Assembly (NCBI GenBank): GCA_033558025.1
Contig: JAUCEF010000013.1
Location: 4,829,001-4,893,000 of the forward strand
DNA from: Phytophthora sp. 'mugwort'
Taxonomy: Eukaryota; Oomycota; Peronosporomycetes; Peronosporales; Peronosporaceae
Length of the DNA: 64,000 nt
Direction of reading: 5' to 3'
The position numbers were made by a program, and so were the translations under genes. The notes below the pieces were generated by a model. It made no database searches and was not told the origin of the DNA. It saw only the letters and a list, made by a program, of their open reading frames with translations. The first letter of the stretch is position 1; every line of letters starts with the position of its first letter. Below are positions 1 to 10,630 of the stretch, in pieces.

Positions 1-819
1 GTTGTCATTTTGCAACAGCTTGAGTACTGCCGACTGACCTTTAGATGACATCAGCTGTCCCATGGTAATCTCCACACACCCTAGAAAATCATGATCCGAC
101 AATCTTTCCGACGAGCTATCACGGTCAAACACCTCCACTCTCAATCGCTGCACCTCTTCAAAGAAAAAATCAACTTGAAAAGACTTCGCGAACGTCGGAT
201 CGGGCGTATTCTTGATCGTCTCAGTGCGACCAACTTCTCTCCAACCGTTCTTCTGCGCCTCTTGCATGTAGACCACAATGAACGGGTCCGACTGACTCAG
301 AAAATCCGATTTCTTCAGTCCCTTGCAGCGGAACCGAAGTTCCACGACGCTGGACGGCGTCGGTGCCATACCATTGGGCATCACGGCCATGGAACTCGTT
401 GATGACGAGAAGCTGCCAGGCTGCACTGGTCCGTAGCCTCCATGCAACGTGGGTTCACGCAGAAAAGGAGCTGGTGGGGCGCCAGCGTTCTGACTAGGCT
501 GCTGCGAGCCGTAATTCGACCGAGGAGCATAACTGGGAGGCTGCTGGTTGGAATTATTTTGCTGGACGAAGGAGTCTCTATTGGGAGCTGAGGCCGCAGG
601 GTTAAGCTGTCCGATATTTGGGTACAATGGAGCTTGGGACCCGTACGCCTGCTGCTGTGTATACGGGGGCTGGACGTAACTCTGGAAAGAGCCACGACGG
701 TCCTGGAGCGGCGCCTGCGGGTTCACTTGGTAGCCGTAGTTCCGGGTGTCGACGGGGGGCGCCGACGGAGACGAGAGCGAGCGCTCCCTGCCATAGTACG
801 GAGCCTGCTGTGCGTACAT
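1..819 (-). CDS. Copine-like C2-domain protein, N-terminal part (runs off the left edge)
   Basis: The minus strand is open from an ATG at 819-817 to the window edge, giving 273 codons without a stop. The first ~155 residues are rich in Pro, Gln, Tyr, Ser and Asn and look disordered. After them comes a C2 fold: VELRFRCKGLKKSDFLSQSD, then PFIVVY, an EVGRTETIKNTPDPTF stretch, and VEVFDRD followed by DHDFLG. This order (LKKxDxxSxSDPF, W-x-E-V-G-R-T-E, NxxxPxF, D-x-D, DxxG) is that of the first C2 domain of copines, calcium-dependent membrane-binding proteins. Copines normally continue with a second C2 and a vWA-like domain, which would lie left of the window. The long disordered N-terminus is unusual for animal copines. 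No in-frame ATG is obvious upstream. The C2 call is firm; copine is likely; other multi-C2 proteins remain possible. Confidence 0.75.
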   Translation of the reverse strand, partial: MYAQQAPYYGRERSLSSPSAPPVDTRNYGYQVNPQAPLQDRRGSFQSYVQPPYTQQQAYGSQAPLYPNIGQLNPAASAPNRDSFVQQNNSNQQPPSYAPRSNYGSQQPSQNAGAPPAPFLREPTLHGGYGPVQPGSFSSSTSSMAVMPNGMAPTPSSVVELRFRCKGLKKSDFLSQSDPFIVVYMQEAQKNGWREVGRTETIKNTPDPTFAKSFQVDFFFEEVQRLRVEVFDRDSSSERLSDHDFLGCVEITMGQLMSSKGQSAVLKLLQNDN

Positions 820-976
820 CGCTGCCAATTTGGGAATGAGCTGCCGAATTAGTAGGAAAAGAGCGGCTCCTATTGGATACAGTGAAAATCTATTTTCATG
901 ATGAGACAGTGTGAAATATCCACCGTTTTTTTCGGTAGTTGGTGAGGAGATATACATGTACATGTATATATTTTCT
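820..976. other. Short intergenic spacer between two minus-strand genes
   Basis: This spacer separates the start of the copine-like gene from the stop of the prominin-like gene; both read leftwards. It must hold the 3' UTR of one and the promoter of the other. A near-palindromic run at about 950-970 (tatacatgtacatgtata) is the only visible structure. Confidence 0.4.
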
Positions 977-3811
977 CTAACCGGAAGTATACACTTTGAC
1001 CACGTTCCGCCGCATTCTAGAAGTAAACGCGTCGATGCAAAGAACTGCGAGTAGAAGCACCACGACACTCACGGCGCAGTAAATAACGGCGCGCTCCGCC
1101 TTCAGCACCATTTGCTGGAAAAGATCGAACAGTTCGTTCAGCGCGGAGCGAAACCAAGCTGTAGACGAAAAAAAAAGTCAGATGGTACGGTATTTCGGTG
1201 GGGATTAATTAATACGTACCACAGTTCCCGTTGTACTTGCAATCGGCGATCTTGCTGGCACGTATCGAGTCCGTCACGAACTCGACGGGGGCCTTGAGCT
1301 GGAATTCCGCGTCTTCCAAGAGCTGAGTTTTAGTAGTCAAACCATCTGTGTAGTTTTTTCGTGTTAGTGAGTGGCAAAGAAACTTACCACACGTCTAGAG
1401 CTATAGAACTTACCAAGCAGCGGATGGATTTTGGTGATGAGGCTTGAAACAGTAGCGACAAATGTCTCCAGTTTCTGCTTCTGGTAATATAGCTGGGCAA
1501 CAAATAGCCATTGTTTCTGGATAGCTTCGTTCAGAGATACACCTCGGTCGCTAACGGCACGCCAGCTTTTGTTGAAAACAGTCTGGATTTCCAGGATGTC
1601 ATTCGCAGTCACTAGTTCGCCGTCACCGTCAGGATCCATGAGTTGTTGTATCGTTGAGTTGAGTAAGCCCTGGTGTAGTGTTTCGTTGTATGGTGTGGTG
1701 ACATCGGCATTGACCAAGGCGAGAAGTTTGAGTTTTTCGTAGCGATCGATAACAAAGGTTTCATCCCACGCAAACAGTTCGACCAATGCTTTTTCAGGTT
1801 GGGCAGTAAGCTGCTCTAGGGCAAAGAGCGCTGACATATCATACAATTTTGTAAAGTCAAATCGGTTTGGAGAATCAGCTTCAGGTGTTGGATGAGGTGG
1901 AATGCGAAGGGTTTCGCTAAAAGCGAGCGTTTCGGCCATTTCTGTTGCCTCCACAAAATTTTGATCAAAAAGAAGTCTGTTCACGTCTTCAGCTGACTGA
2001 TCTGAAGACAAAAACGCGTACGTATTCTCGTCAAGACGTTGCAGGACTACAATCCCATCTTGAATCATGACACTCATCGTGTAGAGTACCCCAGTTAGAA
2101 TCAGTCCGACGAGGAACGCTACTTCGGTGAAGAAGCATGCTGCACGGCCGATTTTACGCCTACCAGTCAGAACTCCATGAGCAAAGGCACTTGCACCAAA
2201 AAGAAATGAAAACCCACTGAGACCGCATAGTACATACAGCCCAAACAGTGATACTTGCCGCATCTCTCCTACGATCGTGTCGTAAGCTGCTGCAAGTCGT
2301 CCGTTAACCGTTCGAAAGTCACTGCACATTAAGTGCATCCGGTCACTAAATTTCTGGATCGACGGTGCTAGTGTGCTGTTTGATCGACTAAAGCCTTTGA
2401 GGTCGTCTTTTGCCGCAAGCATATCAATTTGCACCTCAAATATGTGCGTTCGCCACGACGTTTTAGCCTCTGATATTAAGTCCATTATCGCGTGACATGT
2501 TTTGCACTTGAAACAACCAGTTTCCCCACCTATTGTCATTCGAGAAACAACGCTTGGTTGAGTGATATTCATGTACTCACAGTCAACTGAGTCGCTGTTA
2601 ACGGTTGGATAAAGTAAAGCGTAACTCGTTAGAGGGGTTAGCATGTCGAAAAGGGGATTACCTATGACGTCGTCGGCGTAACTTTGCTTGTCCAGGAATG
2701 TATGAGCTTTCAAGTCGCTTGCAGAGCGCTCTTGGATCGTTGAAAGGAAGAGAGATTTACCATCGTTTTCTCGAAAGCCACTCGTGAGAAGTTTATCCAT
2801 TGGTGCCAGAAAATTCGTCTCAAATGCTGTTAAATTGCTCGGAAGTGTCTCGTTCAGTAACGTCAAAGCTGACCCCGCCAGCGTCTTAATGTCGTTGTGT
2901 ACCAGTGAAAATGTCACTACAGCTGCTGCAGTACTTATGAGAAGGAAACACATCATAACAGAGCCCCAGGCGACCTTTTCGAGTTTGCTGTAGATTTTAG
3001 GCTTGGCAAGTGGATTGTGACGTCGCCAGCCACATTTGAAGAAGCAAGACTTCCACATAACCTGACCAATAAATATGAGCGCAAAAAAAACTGCTGCCAA
3101 AACGAAATAGGCCATACTAGACCAGCCAAACTGGCGATAGGAGCCCGTTTCGAACATATCCAGGAGTTCAGACGATTTATTTGATGAAGACGCACTAGTA
3201 ATCGCCAAGTCGTAATCAAACGAAAGTAAATACGAACGTAGATCTGGAAGCAAGCGATCAACCGATGACAAATTCGTAGCATTCGGGAATACCTCGTCGT
3301 TGGCAACCTCTGCAACATCATACGCTGCACTACAAAAGTCAGCAATTGTCCGATTTCATGGCTCTATTCAAAATCCACCCTGCTTACCGCTGTTCTGGCA
3401 ATGATCACCAGTGAAACCCCATCGTTTGACACACAGACACTTTCCAGACGCATCTTCGTTGAGTGCAAGGCATTTACCGCGCTGCTCGCAGCACAAATAG
3501 TCGTAATCATTGTCGATCGGATAACTCGTGCCTACTAGTCGACCACTTCGTACACGTCGATCTCCGACCTGTTCATTCAGTGCTGGGTCGTACGGGAACG
3601 TCAGCGAACACACTGGCTGCGGGTCCGTCTTAAGCTTAATGTCCCAGATGAATACGCGCGATCCAGTCGCGAGTTTTCCATTGTACGCATCGGCACGTTT
3701 AGACGAGGAGCAGCCGCCGCAGCAAGCGAAGTTCGAGTCATAATGTGCTTGTGCCGCGCCTGTAATGGTCATTCTGCCGAAGAAATGACTCAAGTGACTA
3801 AATGTAGCCAT
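977..3811 (-). CDS. Prominin-like five-transmembrane protein with EGF-like module
   Basis: Four exons on the minus strand (3811-3388, 3324-1414, 1345-1220, 1158-977) join in frame to 880 codons. Introns of 61-68 nt all have GT..AG ends, and the phase-1 junctions agree. The N-terminal ~140 residues are Cys-rich and end in an EGF-like stretch (CLALNEDASGKCLCVKRW ... GDHC). Five hydrophobic segments lie at about residues 212-232, 262-283, 500-525, 537-562 and 844-865. Two large loops (about 216 and 280 residues) follow TM2 and TM4, and the inter-TM1-2 loop is short with Cys and basic residues (KSCFFKCGWRR). This is the prominin layout: outside N-terminus, short cytosolic loops, two large outside loops, short tail. 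Prominins organise cholesterol-rich membrane protrusions and cilia. No clear signal peptide precedes the Cys-rich part, so the true start or a further 5' exon is uncertain. The family call rests on topology, not on residue identity. Confidence 0.6.
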
Positions 3812-3897
3812 TTCGACTAGCGTAACGGTTTTCTGAAGTGAAAATCACGTTTGCAAACTTAAAATTCCCTTAAACCTTATCGGGACAGATCGTCGTC

Positions 3898-4730
3898 ATG
3901 CTGCTGGAGCTTGCGGACGAGTGTAAACAGAACATTTGGGAGTTCCTCGACATGCAGGAGCTCTGCCGAGTGGCATGTGTGGCCCGCCATGCGGAACAGG
4001 GGGTTTGTATGGGGCCGATCTGGCAGCGACACGCTCGAGCACTGCTGATCAAGGGACAGGAAGCTCTGCGAGTCGACACGGGAGTGCTCAGCTGCCGGTT
4101 GCAACGCCACAATGCCAGTCGCAACTTGTTGGCATCAGATGGCAATCAACACTTGAAGATGATACCTCCAAGTGAGAGGGAGCAACTATTGGGGATTCAT
4201 GACCCAATCGACTGGAGACTTTGGTGTCGAGACACTCACGTGGTGCGTGCATACGAGCGTCTAGCGATGACTGACAATGTCTTAACCGATGGGTACTGTG
4301 ACTGTAGGTCTTGATGAGGTTCTGCGTCAATAACTCCGGCTTTGCTCGAGCATTGAGCGAGCTGCAGGAGCTGAAGACGGAGCTTTTGCAGCTTAAAGAG
4401 GCGGTGCAGAATGTCAAGGCTTCATCACATGCAGACAAGCGAACTCGTCGACTTCAGATGAACTGTGTCAAGTGGATGAACAGGACACACAGACGACAAG
4501 CAGCAACGACGAACTCGATTCAAGCGCGGAATGCAGCGCTGTCTAAGGCCGAATTAGCTGAGAGGCTGCAAAGTGTGGGAATTCTGATCCAAGCGACGGT
4601 AAAAGAGCAATTTGGACTGCGCCAGCGAGCCATGAAGAGCTTGCACAAACTCAACATACAACTAGGGAGCGGCACGAAGCTGCTACGGGATCTCGGAGCT
4701 CACATACACGCTGTAAGATTTGCTACGTAA
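3898..4730 (+). CDS. F-box protein
   Basis: Two exons (3898-4242 and 4308-4730) join in phase 0 across a 65-nt intron with GTGCGT donor and CTGTAG acceptor, giving 255 residues. The first ~50 residues form an F-box: ADECKQNIWEFLDMQELCRV, then A-V-A-R-H and W-Q-R-H-A, matching L-x-x-E-x-x-x-x-I-x-x-x-L-D-x-x-x-L-x-x-x-x-x-V-x-R. F-box proteins hold substrates for SCF ubiquitin ligases by binding SKP1. The rest is helical, with a coiled-coil-like run near residues 126-145 (ELQELKTELLQLKEAVQ), and has no recognised substrate-binding repeats. The start lies only 86 bp from the start of the divergent prominin-like gene, so the two probably share a promoter. Confidence 0.65.
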
Positions 4731-5185
4731 GTGCTACCAGCTAGGCATCATTAGTTCGCGTAGTATTCCGGTCACCACAGTTTCGTAGGTTTTGCAACGT
4801 AGTTTCGATATGCTCCTACATTGCATACCTTGACATTGGCTAATGCTTGCCGAGCATAGTCACTCGAATTTAACCCAGCATTCTGAACAGTATAAAAGTC
4901 CTAAATGTGAGAGACTGAGCACTTGCAGCACAACTCAGCTTTTTGAAGCTTACCCGAAGCGCAATTCCAAGCTTAAATCTTGCATTCTTGAAGAGTGTTG
5001 CGCTGTCATATCCGTGGCTCGGGAACAATCCCGTTTCCTGCATTGTCAGATTTAATATTATAGCCTCGCACTTGTACACAGTTGAGGCCTGATTCGTACA
5101 GTTATTGGAAGCCCATCTTGAGCAGCTTCGACGTTCGCACGAAACGCAGCAGTCTCCTGTCGGGTCCGCTCCGGGTCAGGCTGCA
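4731..5185. other. Spacer between convergent genes
   Basis: This stretch lies between the 3' ends of the F-box gene (+) and the coiled-coil gene (-). I see no conserved coding sequence, only short chance reading frames. It presumably holds both 3' UTRs. Confidence 0.5.
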
Positions 5186-7508
5186 TCAGGCGTAAAAATG
5201 TGAGTTACAGATTTCATTCCAAACAAAATCTTCAGTTTTTTTGCTCTTGTCAACCGCTATGTTCGCGATAATTTGAGCGTAAGGTGTCGTCTCCTTTAAC
5301 TCATTCAGCTTTGCCAGCCGCTGCTCTTCGAGGTGAGCTTTGTGAAACTCTTCCTGCTTCATTTCCTTCAGTTTACGCTGACAAAAATCCAAATCTGGGA
5401 TCAGCTCGCACGTTAGAAATATAAGGATACCACATCCAGAACAAACCTGGAACTCGTGATGGCGATACTGCACTCTTTCAGCGTTAACGACACTCTGAAG
5501 AGCTCGCTCATCCTCACGCCTTTGCTCTTCTTCTGTCGTTAGATTTTCATCCGCTATTTTATCAAGTGCTTTGCCCTTCTTATACTCATCGACGGCCATT
5601 TTCTGGTGATCGTGTTTTCGTCGCCATCGTAGATCTTCTTCCTGTTGCTTCTGATTTTCTAGCAGTAATTCAATTTCGCGCTGCTGTTTCTCTATCCGTT
5701 CTTTGGCTTCCTTCGTTACGCGCCACTGGGAAACCTGGTCGTGTCGCTGTTCGCACTGCTTTTGCATCTCAACAAATTTTTCCAACCTCCGTATCCGTTC
5801 TTGCTCTTGCTCGACGGCCACACGAAATTTAGCAGCGGCATCATGCTGCAACTCGTCTAATTTTCGCTGAAATTCTCGCTGACGATCCCTTCGTTTCTCT
5901 TGGTGAAAGCGGAAATACTGGTGGAATTTTACATGCTTCTTAATTTCCAGAAGAGGAACAGTGGGCAGCACTAATGCGAGTTGATCATACAATAATTGTG
6001 ACTTTTTGCCTGTGCCATGCTTGTTCTCATAGCTGCGAAGAACTTTTAGAAATCGCTCTTCATCTGCGTCACCCCAACCGCCACATTTCGAAGATGCAGC
6101 TTCAATGTTACCAGCTGCATCACTTACAGACACAGCAGTGATAAACTCGTGCTCGTACTCGGCAAGGTCTTCACGTAGATGAGCGAACAGTTTTCGAAAT
6201 TCGTCGGATATCTCCAATCGCAGCATCTCGTCTGGGCACTCGCTCCCTCTTGCTGCCTCCAAAATGAATGCGATTCTCTGTTCTTGATCCTGCTGTTTAT
6301 CTCCACTACCTGCTGCTAGGTTGGTGATATCCCGTAGTATATCCAACACCTTCCTATAGTAAGCATCAAACTCCTTCTCACATGCTTTCACTTCTTCTTC
6401 CAGTGTAGCCTCAACCATTTGGCGACCAATTACAGCGTCGTAGATCAAATGACGCACGTTCGCCTAGAATAAATGTCAAATGCTGAGAACAAATTTACTG
6501 ACGAACAAATCAGCTAACGGCTAGATCGCACCTGCATATCGTCTGATGGACCCTGATTACCTGGATGTCTGTCGATTTCTTGCTTCTGGGAGAATGCCCA
6601 TAGAAACTGTTTCAAAGCTGCCCTCTGAAACATCGTAAGTGGAAGCATCAATTACTGTGCGTTCTACAACATTAAGGAGCTGCAACACGGCCAAGTACCT
6701 GTTCGCGTTCCGAGGTGATTTGGTTTATCAGAGCAACCCGATTGATCTGCTCTGTATGAATGAGGTCTTCCAATTCTGTGGTGTAGATTGAACTGGTGGA
6801 CATAAGCGTAGGAGACGACTGGTTAGGATGCCTATCGCTGTCATTTTTGTTGTTGTCCTCATTGTTCAGCTGGCCATTCCGATCAGAACGAGGTGTAGTA
6901 GCGGTATTGTCGCTATGAGACCCCAATTTCTTCGCTTCTCGTGCAGTAGACGCCTCGTTATACATCCGTAGCAGCAGTGATTCGAGTTCCTTGGAGCAGT
7001 TCTAAGCCAAACAACGTCCCAAATGTATCAGCGGCCAGCAAAACTTCATCGAAAGCACTAGTGCACCCACTTCCTCTAACTTCTTCAGGCGACTGTGTTC
7101 CTGATGCCACTCAAACTGCTCAGTATAGTTCGTTAGTTGTGCTTCATGCGACGTCGTTCAATTGGCGCCCCCACCTTGAGATTGTTTGTCTTTGTTGTCT
7201 GTTTCTGGTTTTTGGAGGTCTTTTTCATTTGTCGAATTGTCTACGTAACACAAAAGTTTTAGGCATTCACGAGGAGGCTTTGTGATATGTTGTACGAGAC
7301 TCACTTTGAGAACATCATCACCTTGAGCTTGCAAGTGTGACGCCATTTGGAGCTGTTGATCAATTGTCAATCCTGCAGTCGAACGAAATACCTTCCGCCT
7401 AGTCGCTTGAAGAAACAATACACACATATTCAGTGAAGTCATAGCAGCATCCCAGCGACTGGAGCCCTACGCACGAATCTTAGACGTCGACTTCTTCGCA
7501 GTTACCAT
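5186..7508 (-). CDS. CCDC148/CCDC112-like coiled-coil protein, multi-exon
   Basis: The large exon 6463-5186 continues upstream in phase 0 to exon 6624-6532 (31 codons) and then through short exons near 6998-6709, 7106-7062, 7260-7195 and 7435-7307 to a likely ATG at 7508. Inside the large exon a 69-nt, in-frame intron (5446-5378; GTTTGT donor, TTTTTGTCAG acceptor) must be removed: unspliced, it would put a hydrophobic Cys-rich insert into a coiled coil. The core has a SANT/Myb-like block (CGGWGDADEERFLKVL ... LPTVPLLEIKKHVKFH), then ~230 residues of charged coiled coil. A GGW-D-x-D-x-x-x-F block followed by LPxxxxxEIxxHxxF is the signature of CCDC112/CCDC148, centriolar-satellite or cilium-linked proteins in animals. 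Oomycetes make flagellated zoospores, so a basal-body role is plausible. The 5' exon ends are less certain than the core. Confidence 0.6.
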
Positions 7509-7769
7509 GATGCTTCCACGATCAGTACGAGCGTAAGATGATGTATTCGAACCAAAGGTCGCAACTATAAATGCTGTTGTCTTCAAAATAAAAATATTAC
7601 CGCAGTAAAGACATCCTTACTCGGAAGCGCAAGTGTGCGAGGAAATATCACCATGAGGAAGAAGAACATGGTCATTACGCTTAGGAAAAGCAGATGATTA
7701 TGCGTGTAGGTAGGCATACACTATCCCAGCCATTCGGTCGTCGTAGCAGAGAAAACTGGCGAAGCCTGA

Positions 7770-8567
7770 CTAGCGCGTACCTGTGCGAGGACGAGTAAAG
7801 CCTTCCTCTTTAGACTCGTCCATGTAGTCCTCCTGTTGCGTGCAGATGCGAAGGATCTCTTTCTTGCTCGATTCCTGCTGGTAGCCGCCGATGAACAGCT
7901 CGTCCAGAATGTAATACGCCTGCAATGCATGAACAAGTCAAGCAACGTTTAATCTTTCTTCATTTTTGTCAACAAAACATAGTTTAACAGCAATTACTGT
8001 ACCTTGTGGAAGTTGAAGATAATATCCAGCTCGCACACCTGCCCAACAAAAATCAACAACCTCAATGTCAGCCTTCCAGAAGCTCCACCCCTCCTAAGAG
8101 CATCTGAAGCAGCCCATACGTTGCCGAAGTAGCGGTCCAGCACCTCCACGAACAGGTGGATGGCCTCCAGCGTGATGAGTTCGTTCTCGTCCTTAGAGAT
8201 GCACGCGATGAAGTACAGACTCGCGTACCTGTGGGCGGACGTTCACAAGAGCACTAAAAGAGTCAGTTTGTTGTCCTCTTCACGGTATTCGTTCAGAGCA
8301 GATCGTCCACCTCTTGTAGACGATCTTCTTCTCCTTGAACTCAATAAAATTGCACTGCTTGTGCGGGCGCGAGAGCACTAGCGACGTGATGTCGCGGATC
8401 ATGCGTGTCTTCTCTTTAAGCGATGCATTCAGGTACCACTTGGCCAGGCGCGTCTTGCCCTGACGGCTCACGAGCAGGATGGATTCAATCTGTAGCATGT
8501 ATACAAGCGCGGTTAAGGCTCAGATAGGGCTGGAGGATCCGTAGAGGCTGCAGCCTTCACGCACCAT
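7770..8567 (-). CDS. AP1S: AP-1 clathrin adaptor complex, sigma subunit
   Basis: Five exons (8567-8565, 8489-8311, 8228-8120, 8038-8003, 7919-7770) with introns of 75, 82, 81 and 83 nt join to exactly 158 residues, the usual length of AP-1 sigma. Exon 1 is only the ATG, followed directly by GTGCGT. The CTACAG acceptor then gives [13 protein letters not shown], the canonical sigma N-terminus. Other family marks are [66 protein letters not shown] and [13 protein letters not shown]. The FNFxKAYxILDE and GGxxQ(D/E)xSKK blocks fit AP-1 better than AP-2, AP-3 or AP-4. The protein stabilises the AP-1 core and helps select dileucine cargo at the trans-Golgi and endosomes. The gene is divergent from BolA1, with 365 bp between the starts. 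Confidence 0.92.
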
Positions 8568-8932
8568 GACGACGGCTCTGGGTCGGAATTGTTATCACAA
8601 TAGGGAGCCACGTTGTCGTGTCGGATCCGGTGTCAGCAGCTTTGTTTGGTGTAGACTGTAGTGCAGACAGTGACGATAAGGTGCTGTCCAGGATTGGTGT
8701 ATATTAAATGAGTTTCAACCAATGCAATCGCTTGGTAAGTGGCACGACTACTGATTTTTATTTCGGCCAATTCCGTCTTCGGCTCGTGTCGCCTGCCAAT
8801 CAGAATCGAAGCCCTCGCCATGAGCTCGTGGTTGATCCCCTCCGCGCGCCAGGTGACGGCCTCATCGTATCATACCCGCGCCCGAGTGGTGACTAATCAA
8901 GTCGCTTGTGTGCTTAGTTACGCCGCCGTATC
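8568..8932. promoter_or_regulatory. Bidirectional promoter region between AP-1 sigma and BolA1
   Basis: This 365-bp stretch separates two divergent start codons and has no supported coding sequence. It contains CCAAT-like motifs (accaatgcaat near 8716 and gccaatcag near 8794). I see no clear oomycete initiator match, so the exact start sites are unknown. Confidence 0.45.
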
Positions 8933-9322
8933 ATGACCGACGCCGCGCCACTCTCGGGACCGGTGGCACGACGCATCCACGAGAAGCTGCTGGCCGCCTT
9001 TGCCCCCACGCACCTGGATGTGATCAACGAGAGCCACATGCACAGCGTGCCCAAGGGCTCCGAGACGCACTTCAAGGTGGTGGTGGTAGCCGACCAGTTC
9101 GACGGCAAGCCGCTGCTCCAGCGCCACCGTCTGGTCAACGCTGTGCTGCAGCAGGAGCTGGACGAGGGTGTGCACGCGCTCAGCATCCTCAGCAAAACGC
9201 CCAAACAGTGGGAGACCAACGCGCAGGTCAAACCCTCGCCCAACTGCCGCGGCGGCATGACCATCGACGAGAGCAAGAAGGAGTTTCTCGACGGACTCAA
9301 GCAGAAACACCAGAGTGAGTAG
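8933..9322 (+). CDS. BOLA1: BolA-family protein, BolA1 type
   Basis: A single 129-residue frame. The BolA fold is covered by VARRIHEKLLAAF, then INESHMHSVPKGSETHFKVV, LQRHRLVNAVLQQEL and ALSILSKTPKQW. The GSETHFxVxVV block, the LLQRHRLV loop and the C-terminal KTPxQW with PSPxCxGG are shared with animal BOLA1, a mitochondrial partner of monothiol glutaredoxin 5 in iron-sulfur cluster handling. The conserved H in the RHR loop and the HMH histidine are present. No long targeting peptide is visible, so mitochondrial import is unproven. The stop is preceded by a possible donor (gtgagtag after the CACCAGA codons at about 9315) with an acceptor near 9352; splicing there would replace the last residues. 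It converges with PPCS, with 132 bp between stops. Confidence 0.9.
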   Translation: MTDAAPLSGPVARRIHEKLLAAFAPTHLDVINESHMHSVPKGSETHFKVVVVADQFDGKPLLQRHRLVNAVLQQELDEGVHALSILSKTPKQWETNAQVKPSPNCRGGMTIDESKKEFLDGLKQKHQSE

Positions 9323-9454
9323 ATGCCATAACGTCATCACAATCTATTCAGACCGCAGGGCTATTATCCTATCTACAAGCGGACGTACTCTCTGGTAGGC
9401 TTGGTATTTCTTGACTCTGGACCTCGAGAACTTTTTCGTCTACTTCTTCATCGT

Positions 9455-10630
9455 CTAGTGAGACCGACGCAGCTGGTTCTGCAGCATGTTGAGCATGACA
9501 GACAGCAAACCGCCTACAACGACGCCGAAGATCTCCTCTTTGTGGTCCTCCATCACTGACAGTGCGCTCTGCACGGACACTGGCAGCTGCTTCTTCCACG
9601 CAGTGGAACCAGAGAAGTAGCGGCGTGGGACACGATGACCGATTTCGTCAGGGACAGAGACGTCATGAGACGCAATGTACTGATAGTGCATGCGAGCGAC
9701 CGCCTCCATCAAAGCCACTTCGATGTCAGCTTCCTCCTTCGGCCGCGTGATTGAGCGCTCGTCCTTGTCTGTGATCAACAACACCTCGTCGAAACGCGAG
9801 TGTAGCTCATTGGCAATCACTAGGTGCACTGCGTACTTGGAGATCGCCTGCTTAGCTTTCTTGCGGAGCATGTCCCAGTCTGTCTCGAGCTTAAACGACG
9901 CCACAAAAGACAGCGGCGCCCAATTGTGGCGCAGCATGCCAAGCATCTTGGGCACCTGCTGCAGCGTGAGCTCCAGCGGACCTGCCCGCGACTGGATCTT
10001 GTGCACCGACAGGTCCTGCTGCGGGATGTAAAAGTCGCTTACCGCAGCCGCTAGCAAGAACAGTGCGCGCTCCTTCCATGGCGCCACACATGTCGCCACC
10101 ATTCGCAGTAAGAAAAAGTAGTCGTCCACGGACGTGAACGGCAATGCCAGTATCGTGTTGTTCGCACGCACGTTGCGCAGCTTGTTGACAGCATTCACCA
10201 CATTTTTCTTCGCCGCGGGGTCCTCTATCAATAGACGGAACTGTTGCTCGTGTACATTGCCATAGCGCGTCGGCACGTCTACGTGCTGAAGGAAATCCAT
10301 GTCGAGCGACGAGCACGTAGCACGCTGTAGGTGTCTGGCGAAGGGGGCGATGGATCCAGGACGATGCACGTAGATTACAGCGTAGCCCAACTCCAGCAGG
10401 TACTCGACGGACGCAGCTCCTCTCGATCCTGTTGAGAAATTGTCCAGAAAGCGCACCGTGTTGCGCTCGAGCGGGACGGTAGTGCCTCCGGACGTCACGA
10501 CTGCTACGCACTTGCCAACGACACGGTGGTGGTCCAGGAACGCCTCAACCTGCTCGCGGCGCTCATCGGCCCACTTAGGCGCTGGCGTCTTGAGGAAATA
10601 CTCAACCGTGCGCAGCTGGTCTTCATCCAT
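9455..10630 (-). CDS. PPCS: Phosphopantothenate-cysteine ligase (PPCS)
   Basis: A 391-residue intronless frame. It shows the eukaryotic PPCS nucleotide-binding start [20 protein letters not shown] followed by FSTGSRGA, then [15 protein letters not shown] with [24 protein letters not shown] and [11 protein letters not shown]. The enzyme joins 4'-phosphopantothenate to cysteine, the second step of coenzyme A synthesis. The family is usually near 310-330 residues; the extra length here is at the C-terminus, which ends in a hydrophobic run ([17 protein letters not shown]) and a basic tail (QNQLRRSH). That looks like a tail anchor and would put the enzyme on a membrane. The start at 10630 leaves a normal N-terminus for the family. 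Confidence 0.9.
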   Translation of the reverse strand: MDEDQLRTVEYFLKTPAPKWADERREQVEAFLDHHRVVGKCVAVVTSGGTTVPLERNTVRFLDNFSTGSRGAASVEYLLELGYAVIYVHRPGSIAPFARHLQRATCSSLDMDFLQHVDVPTRYGNVHEQQFRLLIEDPAAKKNVVNAVNKLRNVRANNTILALPFTSVDDYFFLLRMVATCVAPWKERALFLLAAAVSDFYIPQQDLSVHKIQSRAGPLELTLQQVPKMLGMLRHNWAPLSFVASFKLETDWDMLRKKAKQAISKYAVHLVIANELHSRFDEVLLITDKDERSITRPKEEADIEVALMEAVARMHYQYIASHDVSVPDEIGHRVPRRYFSGSTAWKKQLPVSVQSALSVMEDHKEEIFGVVVGGLLSVMLNMLQNQLRRSH

